From Candidatus Thorarchaeota archaeon (GTDB lineage Archaea > Asgardarchaeota > Thorarchaeia > Thorarchaeales > Thorarchaeaceae): a stretch of 64,000 nucleotides of DNA. The translations under genes were made by a program, and so were the position numbers. The notes beneath the pieces are model-generated. The model did not search any database and was not told the DNA's origin. It saw only the letters and a program-made list of their open reading frames with translations. The DNA lies in the NCBI GenBank assembly GCA_016840385.1, contig JAEOSL010000008.1, positions 1 through 64,000 on the forward strand. The letters run 5' to 3'. Of the stretch, positions 62,195 to 64,000 are shown in pieces (positions within the stretch are counted from its first letter, which is position 1; each line of letters opens with the position of its first letter).

Positions 62195-64000
62195 CTACCA
62201 CTCGAAATCAGAGATACTCGGTTCCGCAGGAGGTTCTGGTACTCCTCTTCCTCGTCTGAAGAAGAAATCGTACGCGATTCCGATTATCAATACTGAAGCA
62301 ACCCCCACCATGGTCAGTGAAACTGGATTAAATGTTGGGAGCGCAGGTAGTTCATAGGTTATCAGAAATGTTCCTGGATATGTAGCAATTGGTGTATAGA
62401 TACCGCCATAGTAGCTTTTCGTTCCTGCAATATGTACCAGTCCATCACCTGTGACAGCAATATCAGTGATGAAAGGTAGATAGTCATACACGTAATAATC
62501 AGGTTTATCTAATTCGAAAATGGTATCTTGTGAAAGTAAATCTCCTGCATATGATACTCTTGTTAGTACTGCACACGAATGAACGCTATTGTATTCTAAT
62601 ACCAGGTGAAGTGGTCCATTTAGCCCAACAACCATAGATTGCAAGTTCGGATATTCCATCCATCCATTTCCATAGTCCCATCCCAAAGATATTGTCCATG
62701 CAATGTTTCCATTGGTATCCCATCTGGTTAATTCTGATTTAGCTCCGTGTATTCTTGCGAATGTATACAATCCCCCTATTGGATCTACACACATCGCATC
62801 CTGAGAGTGGTCCTCACTCCAGATCTGTACTCCATTCGAATCAAGCTTTATGAGATTGTTATCAAGGCCAATGAATATATCATTTCCAATACATCCAAAA
62901 CCCGGATTCAGAAGAGCTCCTACACTAGCAACATACTCCCAATAAGATTGTGTCTTCAGTGTTGTATTCCAGAGTATATTTCCCAGGCTATCTAACTTCA
63001 CAATACTGCTTACTATTACTTGGTCATACACATCTTCTGTTTGTGACTGAAGCGATAACAAGTAGACAAGGACATTTCCTGATCCATCGAAAGTAGCAAA
63101 GAGTGGTATATCCTGGTGATACAAGTCCACAGTAGTATTCCAAAAGAAATTTCCAAAGGAATCTAAACACTGAACATATGCAGTTGCTGTCGTTCCATTA
63201 TTGTACATACTTAACATTGCAATTCGACCGTTACCGACTGCAAAATTGTATATTCCTGAATAATACTGATATTGGTCATATCTATACACTGTTCGATTCC
63301 TTATTTCTTCGTGGTTAGAAAACAGTGTATAAATACTGTATTCAATATTGTAATTACTTTGACTAGAATCTTGTTCTAGCCGAAATTCATAGAGTTGGTC
63401 GTATCCAGCAGACTCGATACCAGTAGTTTGCGAGTACGTTTCATTTAATAGAACTGTTGAATTGTATACTGGAGATCTTAGAGGCGGAGCTAGACTCTCG
63501 CCCTCTAACATAATTTCAAACGACATATGAGTAATTGTTAGTACGACTGAACCGCTGTATTCCATCCAGGGACTACTATTTCCAAGAGTTTGACCAAACA
63601 TTCCGGTTGGGGCTAGTCGGAGAGAGAGTCCATATTCTCTGAGTAATTCTGGACCATAGAATAACGAAGAGGTTTCCAACTCAGATAACATAAATGAGAT
63701 CTCTTCAGAGTTTCCATTTTTCAAGTCTGATATTGTTCGAATTGGAATAGAAGATCCAAATTCAAAGTATATCCCAAATTGAACCCCCCACATGTCGTCA
63801 GGGAAATCTTCTGCAGCAAAATCACCAGTGCAATCTACTCTAACATTAGCAGAAAGTTTGACCGAAACTATCGACTCATTGTAACTTGACTCAAATGTCT
63901 GGAGCACCTGTGCATATTCAAGACAAGGTAATCCATAGTAACCACCATAATCCATTTCATATCCAGCGGTATGTGCCCAGATTAATGCAACACTCCCTTG
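62195..64000 (-). CDS. Membrane-anchored extracellular propeller-like protein (5' partial)
   Basis: The frame stays open to the right edge, so the start lies outside the window. The visible part has an N-terminal beta domain, then about 330 residues of repeated blades with the pattern 'D..G.I.W...L' (KLDSLGNILWNTTL, KLDSNGVQIWSEDH, RWDTNGNIAWTISLG), as in PQQ-like or SBBP-type propellers. A single helix (VSLTMVGVASVLIIGIAYDFFF) and a basic then acidic tail anchor it. Probably a surface-binding protein. The repeat family is inferred. Confidence 0.78.
   Translation of the reverse strand, partial: QGSVALIWAHTAGYEMDYGGYYGLPCLEYAQVLQTFESSYNESIVSVKLSANVRVDCTGDFAAEDFPDDMWGVQFGIYFEFGSSIPIRTISDLKNGNSEEISFMLSELETSSLFYGPELLREYGLSLRLAPTGMFGQTLGNSSPWMEYSGSVVLTITHMSFEIMLEGESLAPPLRSPVYNSTVLLNETYSQTTGIESAGYDQLYEFRLEQDSSQSNYNIEYSIYTLFSNHEEIRNRTVYRYDQYQYYSGIYNFAVGNGRIAMLSMYNNGTTATAYVQCLDSFGNFFWNTTVDLYHQDIPLFATFDGSGNVLVYLLSLQSQTEDVYDQVIVSSIVKLDSLGNILWNTTLKTQSYWEYVASVGALLNPGFGCIGNDIFIGLDNNLIKLDSNGVQIWSEDHSQDAMCVDPIGGLYTFARIHGAKSELTRWDTNGNIAWTISLGWDYGNGWMEYPNLQSMVVGLNGPLHLVLEYNSVHSCAVLTRVSYAGDLLSQDTIFELDKPDYYVYDYLPFITDIAVTGDGLVHIAGTKSYYGGIYTPIATYPGTFLITYELPALPTFNPVSLTMVGVASVLIIGIAYDFFFRRGRGVPEPPAEPSISDFEW

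Overview
The window reads as a stretch of an Asgard archaeal chromosome. Archaeal traits are TATA boxes, frequent TTG/GTG starts, geranylgeranyl reductase, indolepyruvate:ferredoxin oxidoreductase, TrmB/Lrp-type regulators and DHH phosphoesterase. Genes with eukaryote-like domains sit among them: a beta-propeller/Rab-like GTPase fusion, a second divergent Ras-like GTPase, a single gelsolin-like domain, and longin/roadblock-like proteins. Moderate base composition and this mix fit a Thorarchaeia-like genome, but the lineage cannot be fixed from the sequence alone. No rRNA, tRNA or CRISPR array was seen.

Layout. 1-3.8 kb: the propeller-GTPase fusion (cut by the left edge), then two tandem Cys-rich paralogues. 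3.9-7.5 kb: iorB/iorA and a divergent DHH phosphoesterase. 7.5-10.4 kb: three tandem TrmB-like regulators, followed by a 270-bp gap holding a candidate structured RNA, then geranylgeranyl reductase. 12-16 kb: membrane hexapeptide acyltransferase, stand-alone ThrRS editing domain, Lrp-like regulator, SF2-like protein with degenerate motifs. 16-19.9 kb: AcpS, FkbH-like protein and acyl carrier protein, facing an acyltransferase and a polysaccharide deacetylase: an apparent carrier-protein pathway for surface or secondary metabolites. 20-21.3 kb: a solitary TnpB element. 21.3-26.3 kb: VOC protein, two unknowns, a three-gene operon of membrane zinc-ribbon proteins, and the gelsolin-like gene. 26.4-32.4 kb: zinc alcohol dehydrogenase, CMD protein, lipoate ligase, candidate pseudoknot RNA, zinc ribbon, and E2/E1beta/E1alpha of a 2-oxoacid dehydrogenase. 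32.6-39 kb: methyltransferase, bactofilin-like solenoid, winged-helix protein, longin/roadblock-like protein, flavoprotein, cobalamin adenosyltransferase and methylmalonyl-CoA mutase. 39-45 kb: three large secreted, membrane-anchored proteins. 45.2-47.5 kb: a putative longin-like/GTPase operon. 47.6-53.3 kb: more anchored surface proteins, a NIF3 protein, a Lys-rich TPR protein and two luciferase-like monooxygenase remnants. 53.5-64 kb: FAD oxidase plus Fe-S protein pair, PAS histidine kinase, a decayed copy of the Fe-S gene 3' end, two near-identical MFS transporters with repeated intergenic hairpins, and membrane-anchored proteins to the right edge.

Functional links. The E1/E2 genes and lipoate ligase form a lipoylated complex and its modifying enzyme, without a local E3. 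The adenosyltransferase supplies adenosylcobalamin for methylmalonyl-CoA mutase, and the VOC protein could be the epimerase of that pathway. AcpS would load the ACP and FkbH would charge it. The longin-like protein and GTPase 45-47.5 kb resemble small-GTPase regulatory modules. Local duplication is a theme: Cys-rich pair, TrmB triplet, solute-binding pair, MFS pair and zinc-ribbon trio.
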